This document shows, in pieces, positions 7,273 to 13,597 of a stretch of DNA of 13,597 bases. Below the pieces are notes generated by a model. That model saw only the letters and a list, made by a program, of their open reading frames with translations, searched no databases and was not told the origin of the DNA. Every line of letters starts with the position of its first letter. Within the stretch, counting starts at the first letter, position 1. The translations under genes were made by a program, and so were the position numbers. Source of the stretch: an uncultured Clostridia bacterium (GTDB lineage Bacteria; Bacillota; Clostridia; Oscillospirales; Ruminococcaceae); the NCBI GenBank assembly GCA_938014855.1, contig CALLQM010000094.1, positions 1 to 13,597 of the forward strand, in the 5' to 3' direction.

Positions 7273-7312
7273 ATACGTTCCTCCATCAATAAATAGCATA
7301 AGTGATATATAA

Positions 7313-7341
7313 ATTATACATTACCACAGACTAAATAACAA
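7313..7341 (-). promoter_or_regulatory. Promoter of the LysR-type gene
   Basis: On the minus strand, TTGTTA (7341-7336), 17 bases, then a perfect TATAAT (7318-7313). It overlaps the candidate forward promoter for the divergent dehydrogenase, as expected in a LysR-controlled divergent region. Confidence 0.55.
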
Positions 7342-7350
7342 TGATAAAAT
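7321..7350 (+). promoter_or_regulatory. Candidate promoter of the second alcohol dehydrogenase
   Basis: TTACCA (7321-7326), 18 bases, then TAAAAT (7345-7350). The -35 box is weak, consistent with a promoter needing an activator. The leader would carry the GAAAGAA/TTCTTTC inverted repeat at 7362-7390. Motif match only. Confidence 0.35.
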
Positions 7351-7423
7351 AATAACAAGCAGAAAGAACGTCTTAAATCACAATTCTTTCCCTGAATTTT
7401 ATCACTATAGGAGGAACGATATC

Positions 7424-8593
7424 ATGGCACGTTTTACATTACCAAGAGACATTTATTATGGACCTGGAGCCATCAATGAACTGAAAAACCTCAAAGGTCA
7501 TAAAAGAGCTATCCTGCTTACAGGCGGCAGTTCGATGAAAAGAGCGGGATTCCTGCAAAAGACAGAAGAAGTACTAAAAAGTGCGGGCATGGAAGTTCAG
7601 TTATTTGAAGGCATTGAGCCGGATCCGTCCATTGAAACTGTTTTCCGCGGTGCGGCGGCTATGAGAGAGTTTCAGCCTGATGTGATCGTTGCAATCGGCG
7701 GAGGTTCTCCGATGGATGCGGCAAAAGCAATGTGGGTATTCTATGAATATCCTGAAAAAACATTTGACGATATCAAAGATCCGTTTACAATGCCTAAGCT
7801 TCGTCAGAAAGCAATCTTTGTAGCGATTCCCTCCACTTCCGGAACTGCTTCCGAAGTAACGGCTTTCTCTGTTATTACCGACTATTCCACAAACATCAAA
7901 TACCCGCTAGCTGACTTTGAAATCACTCCGGATATTGCTGTTTTGGATACCGATATTCCGCAGACTATGCCCAAGAAACTGACCGCACATACTGGTATGG
8001 ATGCTCTTACACATGCAATTGAGGCATATGTTGCAGCCGCTCGTTCTGATTTCTCTGATCCGCTTGCACTGAAAGCAATTTCGGATATTTATGATTCCCT
8101 GATTGATTCCTTTAATGGTAATCCGGAAGCACGCGGAAAGATGCATATTGCACAGTGTCTGGCTGGCATGTCCTTCTCGAATGCACTGCTTGGAATTGCG
8201 CACAGCCTCGCACATAAGACCGGCGCAGTATTTGAAATTCCGCACGGCTGCTGCAATGCGATTCTTCTGCCTGCGGTTATCCAATATAACTCCAAAGTCT
8301 GCATGGAACGGTATGCACAGATTGCTCGCTCAATCGGCCTGCCGGGATATACTGATAAACAGCTGGTAAATTCTTTGATCGATTCCATCAAAGATTTGAA
8401 CAAAAAGCTCAATATCGCCCAAACTTACAAAGAAAACGGCGTATCGGAAGAGCTGTTCAATGCAAATGCAGATAAGATTGCAGAAAATGCAGTTAAAGAT
8501 CCGTGCACAGCTGCGAATCCTCGTCCAATCGATGTTGAAAACATGAAGAAAGTGCTAACCTGCGCATTCACAGGTGAAGATGTGACATTTTAA
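7424..8593 (+). CDS. Iron-containing alcohol dehydrogenase, classical group III type
   Basis: This is a 389-residue cytoplasmic NAD(P)-dependent oxidoreductase of the FucO/AdhB-like branch, interconverting a primary alcohol or diol and its aldehyde. The nucleotide-binding half has LLTGGSSMKRAG (31-42) and IGGGSPMDAAK (91-101), then PSTSGTASEVT (136-146). The metal ligands are D193 and H197 (GMDALTHAIEA), H260 (IAHSLAHKTGA) and H274 (IPHGCCNA), with the exact spacing of the family. ATG 7424 follows GGAGG by 9 bases. It is a single gene ended by a strong terminator and divergent from a LysR-type gene that may control it. It is not a close duplicate of the dehydrogenase at 586; the two belong to different subfamilies. 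Substrate unknown. Confidence 0.95.
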   Translation: MARFTLPRDIYYGPGAINELKNLKGHKRAILLTGGSSMKRAGFLQKTEEVLKSAGMEVQLFEGIEPDPSIETVFRGAAAMREFQPDVIVAIGGGSPMDAAKAMWVFYEYPEKTFDDIKDPFTMPKLRQKAIFVAIPSTSGTASEVTAFSVITDYSTNIKYPLADFEITPDIAVLDTDIPQTMPKKLTAHTGMDALTHAIEAYVAAARSDFSDPLALKAISDIYDSLIDSFNGNPEARGKMHIAQCLAGMSFSNALLGIAHSLAHKTGAVFEIPHGCCNAILLPAVIQYNSKVCMERYAQIARSIGLPGYTDKQLVNSLIDSIKDLNKKLNIAQTYKENGVSEELFNANADKIAENAVKDPCTAANPRPIDVENMKKVLTCAFTGEDVTF

Positions 8594-8610
8594 TATACCT
8601 TCTTTATAAA

Positions 8611-8644
8611 AAAAGGGACGCTGAATCTTTCAGCGTCCCTTTTT
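8611..8644 (+). terminator. Intrinsic terminator of the second alcohol dehydrogenase
   Basis: A hairpin with arms AAAAGGGACGCTGAA and TTCAGCGTCCCTTTT and loop TCT is followed by a T-run. It starts 17 bases after the stop codon. Confidence 0.9.
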
Positions 8645-8662
8645 ATTCTTCTATGAAATATA

Positions 8663-8707
8663 AGGGAATTTCACTAAAAAGTAAACACATATTTGTAAAA
8701 ATTCCCT
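8663..8707. repeat. Inverted repeat upstream of the NhaC-type gene
   Basis: AGGGAATTT (8663-8671) and its exact complement AAATTCCCT (8699-8707) are separated by 27 AT-rich bases. They lie in the 233-base gap between the terminator and the antiporter. A TTGACA at 8746-8751 is the best -35 candidate nearby, but no convincing -10 box lies at the proper distance. Function unknown. Confidence 0.4.
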
Positions 8708-8827
8708 ATTTATAAAAAGCTTTTGCTGGAATGGCTTTGTTGATATTGACAAATGTGCAGAAATGTGGCAAATTTATTTAGATATTGTCTTATTTACTGT
8801 CAAAGAATGAGGAGGAGTAATAAAATT

Positions 8828-10366
8828 ATGGAGCCTGTATTTGTAGGCTGGTTGTCATTATTGCCACCGGTTATTGCGATTGCGCTTGCGCTCATTACGA
8901 AAGAGGTTGTTTCATCGTTAATGATCGGAATTTTATCCGGTGCGCTGATCTATGCGATCAATACCGGAGCGAATCCGGTGATTGGAATGGCAGAAACCAC
9001 ATTTAAACTTATGGCGTCACGAATGGATGTCAACATCCTGCTGTTTTTAGCACTGTTGGGTGCATTGGTGGTTGTAATGTCCATGGCAGGAGGCTCGCGT
9101 GCATATGGACGCTGGGCAACCTCAAAAATCAAAAACAAGCGTTCGGCGCAGTTAGCGACCAGCGCATTGGGAATGTTGATTTTTATTGACGACTATTTTA
9201 ATTGTCTGACCATCGGAACCGTTATGAAACCGGTAACTGACCGATATCAGATCTCGCGCGCAAAACTAGCTTATATCATCGATGCAACCGCGGCTCCGGT
9301 TTGCATCATTGCACCGATTTCCAGCTGGGCGGCGGCAGTAGGTTCCAACCTACAGGTGACCGGTGCATTTAAAAGTGATCTTGCGGCGTTTGTCTCGACG
9401 ATTCCGTTTAACCTGTATGCTTTGCTGTCCATCCTTATGGTCGTTCTGCTCAGCGTTGCGGATTTGGATTTTGGGCCTATGGAAAAAGCACAGGAACGTG
9501 CCAGAAATGGAAACTTGGGTGCGGTCGATACCGATGTAACCGATCAATTTGAGATTTCGGAAAAGGGACGCGTTTCGGACATGCTGATCCCTGTGTTTGC
9601 GCTGATTGTTTTTTCAGTGCTTGGTATGCTTTATAATGGCGGCTTTTGGGGCGGTGACCCGGCGTATCACAGCATTGCCGCCGCATTCGGTAACTGCAAT
9701 GCATCCGAAGCGTTGGTAATTGGCGGATTCGGTGCACTGGTCGTTGCATTTATATTGTTTGTACCTCGCGGGGTTGTAACTTACAAAAACTTTATGGAGG
9801 GCGTTGGTCAGGGAGTAAAATCCATGGTTCCGGCTTTCATCATTCTCATTCTTGCTTGGACAATCAGCGGTGTTTGCCGTGATTTGCTTATGACGGGTGA
9901 TTTTGTAAAAGAAGTTCTCCAGCAAAGCAATATTCCGGGCTTTTTGCTTCCGGCATTGATCTTCCTGATTTCTGCGGGTCTTTCGTTTGCAATGGGTACG
10001 GCATGGGGAACTTTTGGAATTTTGATTCCGATTGTTGTTCCGGCTTGTATGGCGATTGCTCCGGAACTGTTGGTGGTATCCTTATCTGCCACATTGGCTG
10101 GCAGTGTATTCGGAGATCACTGCTCACCAATTTCCGATACGACGATTCTGTCGTCTACCGGTGCAGGATGCAATCATATTGAGCATGTCTCCACTCAGAT
10201 CATCTATGCTTCAATTGTAGCGGTCAACTGTTTTGTGGGCTATTTGGTTGCCGGACTCAGCGGAGCAAACGTATGGCTGACGCTGGGAGTTTCTGTATTG
10301 CTTTTGTTGATTTCTTTGTTTGTAATGCATCGCATCTCAATGAAAGGTCGGCAGACAGCCGCGTAA
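8828..10366 (+). CDS. NhaC-family Na+/H+ antiporter-like transporter
   Basis: This polytopic membrane protein has 512 residues from ATG 8828, which follows GGAGGAG (from 8811). The open frame extends upstream to 8753 but has no ribosome binding site there, and its added residues are not membrane-like. About ten to twelve hydrophobic segments are visible. Conserved NhaC-family stretches are IDDYFNCLTIG (120-130), APVCIIAPISSW (156-167), MGTAWGTFGI (389-398) and FGDHCSPISDTT (428-439). NhaC proteins exchange Na+ for H+, or in some cases two organic anions or amines, so the cargo is uncertain. A hydrophilic loop lies at about 212-250. The gene stands alone, and no terminator is visible before the glycosyltransferase 111 bases downstream. 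Confidence 0.9.
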   Translation: MEPVFVGWLSLLPPVIAIALALITKEVVSSLMIGILSGALIYAINTGANPVIGMAETTFKLMASRMDVNILLFLALLGALVVVMSMAGGSRAYGRWATSKIKNKRSAQLATSALGMLIFIDDYFNCLTIGTVMKPVTDRYQISRAKLAYIIDATAAPVCIIAPISSWAAAVGSNLQVTGAFKSDLAAFVSTIPFNLYALLSILMVVLLSVADLDFGPMEKAQERARNGNLGAVDTDVTDQFEISEKGRVSDMLIPVFALIVFSVLGMLYNGGFWGGDPAYHSIAAAFGNCNASEALVIGGFGALVVAFILFVPRGVVTYKNFMEGVGQGVKSMVPAFIILILAWTISGVCRDLLMTGDFVKEVLQQSNIPGFLLPALIFLISAGLSFAMGTAWGTFGILIPIVVPACMAIAPELLVVSLSATLAGSVFGDHCSPISDTTILSSTGAGCNHIEHVSTQIIYASIVAVNCFVGYLVAGLSGANVWLTLGVSVLLLLISLFVMHRISMKGRQTAA

Positions 10367-10376
10367 ACGGACTGGA

Positions 10377-10404
10377 TTGTCATAAAAGCGCTAGGGAATA
10401 AAAC
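10377..10404 (+). promoter_or_regulatory. Weak candidate promoter of the glycosyltransferase
   Basis: TTGTCA (10377-10382), 16 bases, then TAAAAC (10399-10404), in the 111-base gap after the antiporter gene. Since no terminator is seen in this gap, read-through from the antiporter is the alternative. Confidence 0.3.
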
Positions 10405-10477
10405 TGTCAAAATTTGTCTTATGAAAATTTGAAGTAATCGGACATGCAGACTCGTTTTATCACCAGGAGGCGATTTT

Positions 10478-11755
10478 GTGGCATTTCTAACCTTATTAAA
10501 ACAGACTGCATGGATTTTAAGTTTTCTATTTACTATTTACGTTGCTTATTATGCAGTGTTTGCGCTGCTGTCTTTTAAACGTTCCAAAAAAATAAAACTA
10601 TGTGCACCTCAAAACCGGTTTGCAATTGTCATTGCAGCCCGAAACGAGGAGTGCGTGATTGGGAACTTGGTGGAAAGTTTAAAAGCGCAGGATTACCCAA
10701 GCGATCTCTATGACATTTTTGTCGTGCCCAACAACTGCACCGACCATACGGCAGATGCGGCAAAAGCGGCAGGTGCGCAGATTTTGGAGTGTCGTGTACC
10801 GGTCAAGTCAAAAGGTGACGTGCTCGAAGACGTATTTGACCAACTGTTAACAAGCGGTGATTACGATGCATTCTGCGTGTTTGATGCCGATAATTTGGTG
10901 CATGCTGACTTTTTAAAGTCGATGAACAACGCGCTTTGTGCCGGTGCACGCGTGGCGCAGGCATATCGTGACAGCAAAAATCCTTACGATACGGCGATTT
11001 CCGGCTGTTATTCGATTTATTATTGGATGATCAATCGCTTTTTCAACCATACACGCAGTGTAGCAGGTCTTTCCGCAGTCGTTAACGGAAGCGGATTTAT
11101 GGTGAAATCGGACTTGCTGGAGGAACTGGGCGGCTGGCATACCTGCACGATGACGGAAGATATCGAGTTTACGACCCAGTGTCAGCTCCACGGAGAAAAG
11201 GTGATGTGGGTGCCGGAAGCTGTCATTTACGATGAACAGCCGTTGACCTTTTCACAGTCATGGAAACAGCGCAAACGCTGGTCGACCGGTCTTTTGCAAG
11301 GGTTTGAGCGGTATTTTGTTCCGTTGGTCAAAGCGGTCTTTTTGGAGAAAAAAGCAAATTGTATCGATCAAATGATCTATTTGATGGCTCCCATCATGCA
11401 GGTGGTGTACATAGCGTCGCTTGTGCTTGGGATTTTGCTGGATTTATTCTATATCAAATACAATTTATTTCCACAAACCGTTGTGTATTATCGGATGTTT
11501 GTTTCGCTCAATGTTTCTTACGTCACTTCTTTGGCTCTTTCGGTATATGTCATTATCGCAGAGCACAAGAGCAGTCTTCGCTTATTGCGGGGTGTGGCGT
11601 CCTACTGGCTGTTTATCGTAAGCTGGATTCCAATTAATGTGCTGTGCCTGTTTAAAAAGTGCACTACTTGGGATGAGATCAAGCATACCAGAAGCGTGAA
11701 ACTTGATGAAATGGGTAATTCAAAAAGACAGCCGACTTTTCTCGAGGCATCTTAA
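10478..11755 (+). CDS. Membrane-bound family 2 glycosyltransferase
   Basis: This 425-residue membrane enzyme starts at GTG 10478, with AGGAGG (10465-10470) 7 bases upstream. One membrane helix (about 10-33) precedes a cytoplasmic GT-A catalytic domain (about 46-290). Its motifs are AARNEE (53-58), the nucleotide-sugar-binding FDAD (D136, D138), TED (E227, D228) as the catalytic acid region, and QRKRW (264-268). Three more hydrophobic segments follow (about 298-325, 340-362 and 372-393). The D, DxD, D, QxxRW order is that of processive or polymer-forming GT2 enzymes such as NodC, hyaluronan and cellulose synthases, and of IcaA-like proteins. No other polysaccharide genes are near, so the sugar and product are unknown. 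It could equally glycosylate a lipid. Family safe. Confidence 0.9.
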   Translation: MAFLTLLKQTAWILSFLFTIYVAYYAVFALLSFKRSKKIKLCAPQNRFAIVIAARNEECVIGNLVESLKAQDYPSDLYDIFVVPNNCTDHTADAAKAAGAQILECRVPVKSKGDVLEDVFDQLLTSGDYDAFCVFDADNLVHADFLKSMNNALCAGARVAQAYRDSKNPYDTAISGCYSIYYWMINRFFNHTRSVAGLSAVVNGSGFMVKSDLLEELGGWHTCTMTEDIEFTTQCQLHGEKVMWVPEAVIYDEQPLTFSQSWKQRKRWSTGLLQGFERYFVPLVKAVFLEKKANCIDQMIYLMAPIMQVVYIASLVLGILLDLFYIKYNLFPQTVVYYRMFVSLNVSYVTSLALSVYVIIAEHKSSLRLLRGVASYWLFIVSWIPINVLCLFKKCTTWDEIKHTRSVKLDEMGNSKRQPTFLEAS

Positions 11756-11770
11756 AAGTTCGGTCAAATA

Positions 11771-11799
11771 TTGACAGAAAATTCGGAAACTGTTATACT
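11771..11799 (+). promoter_or_regulatory. Promoter of the TPP riboswitch-cytX transcript
   Basis: A perfect TTGACA (11771-11776), 17 bases, then TATACT (11794-11799). This is the strongest promoter in the window. It begins only 15 bases after the glycosyltransferase stop codon. Confidence 0.85.
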
Positions 11800-11813
11800 A
11801 TTCCAGAATTTAA

Positions 11814-11900
11814 TAGTGGGGAGCTTGTGTTGCAGGCTGAGAGGAAGTAATCCAACTTCGACCCTTATACCTGATTTGGATAATGCCAACGTAGGAAATG
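11814..11900 (+). ncRNA. TPP riboswitch (THI-box)
   Basis: The conserved core is present in order: GGGGAGC, GGCTGAGAGG, ACCC, then ACCTGATTTGGATAATGCC and ACGTAGGAAATG. A short side helix GAAGT/ACTTC (about 11843-11860) sits in the variable arm. When thiamine pyrophosphate binds, the downstream terminator should form and shut off cytX. The exact ends depend on the short P1 helix and are approximate. Confidence 0.95.
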
Positions 11901-11912
11901 TGCGCTGTTTTA

Positions 11913-11945
11913 GCGGGATATGCCTACTGGCATATCCCGCTTTTT
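11913..11945 (+). terminator. Riboswitch-controlled terminator before cytX
   Basis: A 12-base-pair hairpin, GCGGGATATGCC with loop TACT and its exact complement, is followed by five T. It sits between the TPP aptamer and the cytX ribosome binding site, so it is the expression platform: transcription attenuation. A small competing hairpin (CGCT at 11903-11906 with AGCG at 11912-11915) could contribute to the antiterminated state. Confidence 0.92.
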
Positions 11946-11966
11946 GTAGGAAAAGGAGAAATGAAC

Positions 11967-13160
11967 ATGAACAGTACGGAAAAAACTTCCAGTATCAGCC
12001 AAGGATTCTTATGGTTTGGGGCGGCAATTTCCATCGCAGAAATTTTGACAGGCGCACTACTTGCTCCGCTGGGGTTTGCGCGCGCTATGACAGCCATTCT
12101 CATTGGGCATGCCATCGGCGCCGTCATCTTTTACTTAGCCGGTTATATCGGTGCCAAAAGCGGACTATCCGCAATTGAATCCACTCGGATTTCTTTTGGA
12201 AAATATGGTTCCTATTGGTTTTCAATTTTAAATGTTGTTCAGCTTTTGGGATGGACAGCGGTTATGATCATTAACGGCGCAAAGGCTCTCGATGCCGTCA
12301 CAACGACGATTCAAAATGAAGCATTTTGGTGCATTGTAATCGGCGGATTGATTTGCGTATGGATTTTGGTTGGAATCAAAAATCTCGCAAAAATCAATGC
12401 AGTTGTGGTATCAGCGCTGTTCATCTTTACATTGGTTTTGGGATTTGTAGTATTTCGCGGTATGTCAGCGGGTCAGGGCGGATCTTCCGACGCAATGAGT
12501 TTCGGTGCGGCAGTCGAACTCAGCGTTACCATGCCGCTTTCCTGGCTCCCGCTGATTTCCGACTATACCCGAACAGCAAAGAATCCGAAAGCAGGCTGTG
12601 CAATGAGCGCGGCGGGCTATACCATCGGAAGCTGTATGATGTACATAATCGGACTTGGTGCGGCAGTTTACACCGGCTCAGATGATATTGCATCCATCCT
12701 TGTAACAGCCGGTCTCGGTGTCATAGCACTCCTAATTGTTCTCTTTTCGACCGTTACCACAACCTTCTTGGATGCTTGGTCTGGCGGTGTCAGCATTGTA
12801 AACTTAAACCATAAAATTAATGAAAAAGCTGCGGGCTTAGCGGTCTGCATAATCGGTACAGCTATGGCGGTGTTGATTCCGACCAGTCAGTACGAAAACT
12901 TCCTTTATCTGATCGGTTCCGTTTTTGCACCTTTGTTTGCGGTATTGATGACTGATTATTTTCTGCTCGGCAATCGAAATGCAGAAGATCAGCGAGTGTT
13001 CAATGTGAAGAACATGGTGATTTGGGCAGTTGGGTTTGCGTTCTATCGCGTAATGCTCAACGTAGACGCTGTCGTAGGTGTTACATTGCCAACCATGCTG
13101 TTTGTTGCCGTTGTCTGCCTGCTGGTATCCAAACTAACCAAAAAGCAAACTGTCAAATAA
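11967..13160 (+). CDS. cytX: Putative hydroxymethylpyrimidine transporter CytX
   Basis: This 398-residue membrane protein belongs to the NCS1 (cytosine/purine permease) family, CytX branch, thought to import the thiamine pyrimidine precursor HMP. About twelve hydrophobic segments are visible, beginning with FGAAISIAEILTGALLAPLG near residues 17-36. SWLPLISDYTR is another recognisable stretch. Two close ATG codons, 11961 and 11967, are in frame. AGGAG (11954-11958) is 8 bases from the second but only 2 from the first, so 11967 is chosen. The frame is open upstream into the riboswitch, but that part is RNA structure, not coding. Control by a TPP riboswitch supports thiamine-precursor import rather than cytosine uptake. 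No thiamine synthesis gene follows; it is a single-gene unit ended by a terminator. Confidence 0.93.
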   Translation: MNSTEKTSSISQGFLWFGAAISIAEILTGALLAPLGFARAMTAILIGHAIGAVIFYLAGYIGAKSGLSAIESTRISFGKYGSYWFSILNVVQLLGWTAVMIINGAKALDAVTTTIQNEAFWCIVIGGLICVWILVGIKNLAKINAVVVSALFIFTLVLGFVVFRGMSAGQGGSSDAMSFGAAVELSVTMPLSWLPLISDYTRTAKNPKAGCAMSAAGYTIGSCMMYIIGLGAAVYTGSDDIASILVTAGLGVIALLIVLFSTVTTTFLDAWSGGVSIVNLNHKINEKAAGLAVCIIGTAMAVLIPTSQYENFLYLIGSVFAPLFAVLMTDYFLLGNRNAEDQRVFNVKNMVIWAVGFAFYRVMLNVDAVVGVTLPTMLFVAVVCLLVSKLTKKQTVK

Positions 13161-13173
13161 TCGATTTGCATAG

Positions 13174-13207
13174 AAAAGAAGCGCCCGATTTTTCGGGCGC
13201 TTCTTTT
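13174..13207 (+). terminator. Intrinsic terminator of cytX
   Basis: A perfect 15-base-pair hairpin (AAAAGAAGCGCCCGA, loop TTTT, exact complement) ends in CTTTT, 14 bases after the stop codon. Confidence 0.9.
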
Positions 13208-13240
13208 GCGCCGTTTCCCATTATTTTTGCAGGTTTACTC

Positions 13241-13268
13241 TTGCGTTTGTTTCTAATCGTGCTAAAAT
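13241..13268 (+). promoter_or_regulatory. Candidate promoter of the amidohydrolase
   Basis: TTGCGT (13241-13246), 16 bases, then TAAAAT (13263-13268). The -10 box lies almost wholly within the left arm of the inverted repeat at 13259-13289. Confidence 0.45.
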
Positions 13269-13289
13269 AAAAACAAAGGGTTTTAGCAC
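13259..13289. promoter_or_regulatory. Inverted repeat, possible operator
   Basis: GTGCTAAAA (13259-13267) and its exact complement TTTTAGCAC (13281-13289) are separated by 13 bases, so the arm centres lie 22 bases apart, about two helical turns. The left arm covers the predicted -10 box, so the repeat cannot be wholly transcribed from that promoter. A dimeric repressor site fits better than a leader hairpin. Confidence 0.5.
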
Positions 13290-13321
13290 TAAAAAATTAT
13301 TTTATGATTGGTGGCATAAAA

Positions 13322-13597
13322 ATGTTTGATTTTCTAATTCGGGGCGGAACGGTTGTGGATGGCACCGGGAAAGCGGGCTATCGCGCCGATGTGGCGGTCA
13401 AGGATGGAAAAATCGCAAAAATAGCGCCGGAAATTACACAGCCGGCCGGTCAAGTGATTGATGCTAACGGGCGTTATGTGACCCCAGGATTTATTGATAT
13501 ACACCGCCATGCGGATGTAAATTTGTTTTTGCCGACGTTTGGCGAGGCAGAACTGCGGCAGGGTTTGACCATAATTGTCAACGGAAACTGCGGTTTG
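13322..13597 (+). CDS. N-acyl-D-amino-acid deacylase (D-aminoacylase)-type amidohydrolase, partial
   Basis: Only the first 92 residues are in the window; the gene continues past its end. The amidohydrolase start is plain: FDFLIRGGTVVDGTG (2-16), then ADVAVKDGKIAKI and PGFIDIHRHAD (55-65) with the metal-binding HxH (H61, H63). LRQGLTIIVNGNCG (78-91) follows, where the Cys of NGNCG (C90) matches the extra metal ligand of D-aminoacylases. The family removes the acyl group from N-acyl-D-amino acids, but dihydroorotase-like or isoaspartyl roles occur in relatives. ATG 13322 follows GGTGG (13310-13314) by 7 bases; an in-frame ATG at 13304 has no ribosome binding site. HRH in place of the more usual HSH is a mild oddity. 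Confidence 0.85.
   Translation, partial: MFDFLIRGGTVVDGTGKAGYRADVAVKDGKIAKIAPEITQPAGQVIDANGRYVTPGFIDIHRHADVNLFLPTFGEAELRQGLTIIVNGNCGL

Noticed and set aside
7276..7418. Perfect 9-base inverted repeat CGTTCCTCC (7276-7284) and GGAGGAACG (7410-7418) at both ends of the LysR/dehydrogenase gap
   Set aside because: Each arm is the ribosome binding site of one of the two divergent genes, so the match follows from shared Shine-Dalgarno sequence and needs no further function.
8753..8827. Longer antiporter start at 8753
   Set aside because: No ribosome binding site precedes it and the 25 added residues do not resemble the family; ATG 8828 has a GGAGGAG site.
11771..12178. Open frame of 135 codons over the riboswitch and the cytX start
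   Set aside because: It covers a TPP aptamer, a terminator and cytX in another frame; it has no ribosome binding site and no recognisable protein.
1..13597. CRISPR array, insertion sequences, tRNA genes, toxin-antitoxin or phage genes
   Set aside because: Looked for by eye on both strands and not found; no repeated spacers, terminal inverted repeats with transposase, or RNA-gene folds were seen.

Overview
The window looks like chromosomal DNA from an anaerobic, low-to-moderate-GC Gram-positive bacterium of the class Clostridia; an Oscillospiraceae-like organism is my guess. The grounds are strong GGAGG ribosome binding sites, TTG and GTG starts, TTGACA/TATAAT-type promoters with 17-base spacers, compact intrinsic terminators, a NiaR-type niacin regulator with an ECF niacin transporter subunit, the YedF and DUF3343 proteins linked to selenium/sulfur handling, and a TPP riboswitch. 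I see no insertion sequences, prophage genes, tRNA or rRNA genes, or CRISPR arrays.

Layout. 1-330 (-) is the 5' end of an unrecognised gene that runs off the window. 586-1767 (+) is an iron-dependent alcohol dehydrogenase of the BDH/YqhD type. It converges on yedF (1833-2432, -) across a bidirectional terminator. Divergent from yedF is a two-gene unit: a DUF3343 putative Se/S carrier (2661-2954) overlapping niaR (2951-3466). It is followed by niaX (3564-4151), whose promoter carries a near-perfect NiaR-like palindrome, and by a YfcE-type phosphodiesterase (4197-4742). A second bidirectional terminator separates these from an NCS2 purine/pyrimidine permease (4822-6177, -) and a LysR-type regulator (6355-7272, -). 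Divergent from the LysR gene is a second, classical iron alcohol dehydrogenase (7424-8593, +). Then follow an NhaC-family antiporter (8828-10366, +), a membrane GT2 glycosyltransferase (10478-11755, +), a TPP riboswitch with terminator controlling the thiamine-precursor transporter cytX (11967-13160, +), and the start of a D-aminoacylase-type amidohydrolase (13322 to the window end, +).

How the genes fit together. The most coherent module is 1833-4151: YedF, DUF3343, NiaR and NiaX. NiaR should sense niacin and repress niaX through the operator at 3515-3540. The carrier-like DUF3343 protein is translationally coupled to NiaR, and YedF is divergent. This suggests, but does not prove, a link between niacin/NAD supply and sulfur or selenium delivery. 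The rest is mostly single-gene transcription units with their own promoters and terminators: two fermentative alcohol dehydrogenases, transporters for nucleobases, cations and thiamine precursor, and an orphan glycosyltransferase. Several starts were moved to the site with the best ribosome binding site: 2661, 4197, 7272, 8828 and 11967.
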